The notes beneath the pieces were generated by a model. The model was not told the origin of the DNA and made no database searches. It was given only the letters and a program-made list of their open reading frames with translations. A DNA stretch of 64,000 nt, from assembly GCF_900186465.1 (NCBI RefSeq), contig NZ_LT891947.1:51956-115955 (forward strand), written 5' to 3'. Below, piece by piece: positions 63,139 through 64,000 of this stretch. Every line of letters starts with the position of its first letter. Positions within the stretch are counted from its first letter, which is position 1. This DNA is from Centipeda felix. GTDB taxonomy: Bacteria > Bacillota > Negativicutes > Selenomonadales > Selenomonadaceae. The position numbers were made by a program, and so were the translations under genes.

Positions 63139-64000
63139 ATGGAGCAGAAGCATATCCGCAATTTTTCCATCATCGCCCACATCGACCATGGAAAATCCAC
63201 CATTGCCGACCGCCTCATCGAGTACACGGGGACACTCAGTGAGCGCGAGATGGAGGCGCAGGTGCTCGACAGCATGGATCTCGAGCGCGAGCGCGGCATC
63301 ACCATCAAGGCACAGACCGTGCGCCTCGACTATCGCGGCGAGGACGGGGAACTGTACGAGCTGAACCTCATCGACACGCCGGGACACGTCGACTTCAACT
63401 ACGAGGTCTCGCGCAGCCTTGCCGCGTGCGAAGGCGCACTCCTCGTTGTGGACGCGGCGCAGGGCGTGGAGGCACAGACCCTGGCGAACGTCTACCTCGC
63501 GCTCGAGCACGACCTCGAGATCGTGCCCGTCATCAACAAAATCGACCTGCCAAGTGCCGAGCCCGAGCGCGTCAAGGAGGAAATCGAGGACAGCATCGGC
63601 CTCGACACGAGTGCCGCCGTCCTCGCCTCGGCCAAGACCGGCATCGGCATCAAGGAAATCCTCGACGCTGTCGTCGCCTACATCCCGCCGCCCGAGGGCG
63701 ACGCGGACGCACCGCTGCGTGCGCTCATCTTTGACTCCTACTTCGACGCGTACAAGGGCGTGATCGCTCACGTGCGCGTCAAGGAGGGCGTGATCCAAAA
63801 GGGGATGAAGCTGAAACTCATGGCGACGGGCAAGACCTTCGAGGTCACGGACGTCGGCTGCTTCCGCCCGCGCCCCGTCGATACGGGGGAACTCCGCACG
63901 GGTGAGGTCGGCTTCATCGCGGGGGCACTCAAGGACGTACGCGACGTGCGCGTCGGTGACACCGTCACGGGTGCCGAGCGCCCCGCCGCCGAGGCGCTGC
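63139..64000 (+). CDS. lepA: Elongation factor 4 (LepA), N-terminal part, cut by window edge
   Basis: 287 residues seen of about 600. [27 protein letters not shown] is the P-loop, [14 protein letters not shown] switch [13 protein letters not shown] the G3 motif and NKIDLP the G4 motif, followed by the start of domain II. LepA is a ribosome-binding GTPase that acts in initiation and back-translocation. AAAGGGAA before the ATG. Confidence 0.95.
   Translation, partial: MEQKHIRNFSIIAHIDHGKSTIADRLIEYTGTLSEREMEAQVLDSMDLERERGITIKAQTVRLDYRGEDGELYELNLIDTPGHVDFNYEVSRSLAACEGALLVVDAAQGVEAQTLANVYLALEHDLEIVPVINKIDLPSAEPERVKEEIEDSIGLDTSAAVLASAKTGIGIKEILDAVVAYIPPPEGDADAPLRALIFDSYFDAYKGVIAHVRVKEGVIQKGMKLKLMATGKTFEVTDVGCFRPRPVDTGELRTGEVGFIAGALKDVRDVRVGDTVTGAERPAAEAL

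Overview
This window looks like a chromosomal segment of a Selenomonas-like member of the Negativicutes, the Firmicutes that have an outer membrane. The evidence is a Firmicutes-style set of genes and signals (TrmK, RadC, strong AGGAGG ribosome sites, holin-like type I toxins) next to a complete inner-core LPS heptose pathway, an LptD-like outer-membrane protein, a futalosine-type menaquinone pathway and a ferredoxin-linked 2-oxoacid oxidoreductase. Most genes are GC-rich. The O-antigen/outer-core segment (about 19.8-24.7 kb) and the repeat-rich accessory zones are more AT-rich.

Layout. 0-3.3 kb: end of a Fic gene, then mqnE, mqnC and an MTAP-family nucleoside phosphorylase (menaquinone). 3.3-5.2 kb: a lactate/2-hydroxyacid dehydrogenase flanked by two type I toxin-antitoxin loci. 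5.3-8.0 kb (minus): korDABC. 8.7-11.5 kb: a methyltransferase and three secreted proteins. 11.8-24.7 kb: LPS assembly and synthesis (lptD, two heptose kinases, hldC, two GT9 heptosyltransferases, hldD, gmhB, O-antigen ligase, outer-core glycosyltransferases, a VirK-like protein). 24.8-31.1 kb (minus): tyrosine recombinase, serC, a CNNM/CorC transporter, a DUF6056 membrane protein and a chimeric GtrB fragment. 31.3-35.8 kb: cinA (short), a GDSL hydrolase, a DUF2939-like protein, two bacteriohemerythrins and a small unknown. 35.8-44.1 kb: a 1723-residue DUF4132/MolR-like protein with a small partner gene, then a repeat-rich island with an unknown gene and an interrupted Rpn nuclease. 44.5-50.8 kb: narGHJI nitrate reductase. 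50.9-57.4 kb: 6-phospho-beta-glucosidase, ArsB/NhaD transporter, maf, radC, usp, dgt. 57.6-64 kb: a dnaG lacking its catalytic core, two tandem rpoD genes, tRNA-Asn, trmK, a Nif3-like gene and the start of lepA.

How it fits together. Menaquinone from the mqn genes would carry electrons to NarGHI, and Kor would supply reduced ferredoxin. The heptose, lptD and glycosyltransferase genes build the outer leaflet. The most notable items are the paired antisense-RNA-controlled toxins (one with its promoter cut by a small transposable element), a family of eight MITE-like elements with TAAGGAAKCRCTGATAAA-type ends, a second family of large hairpins with compensatory base changes, and several genes with missing parts (dnaG, GtrB, possibly cinA, rpn). 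The missing parts are either real decay or assembly faults and need checking against reads.
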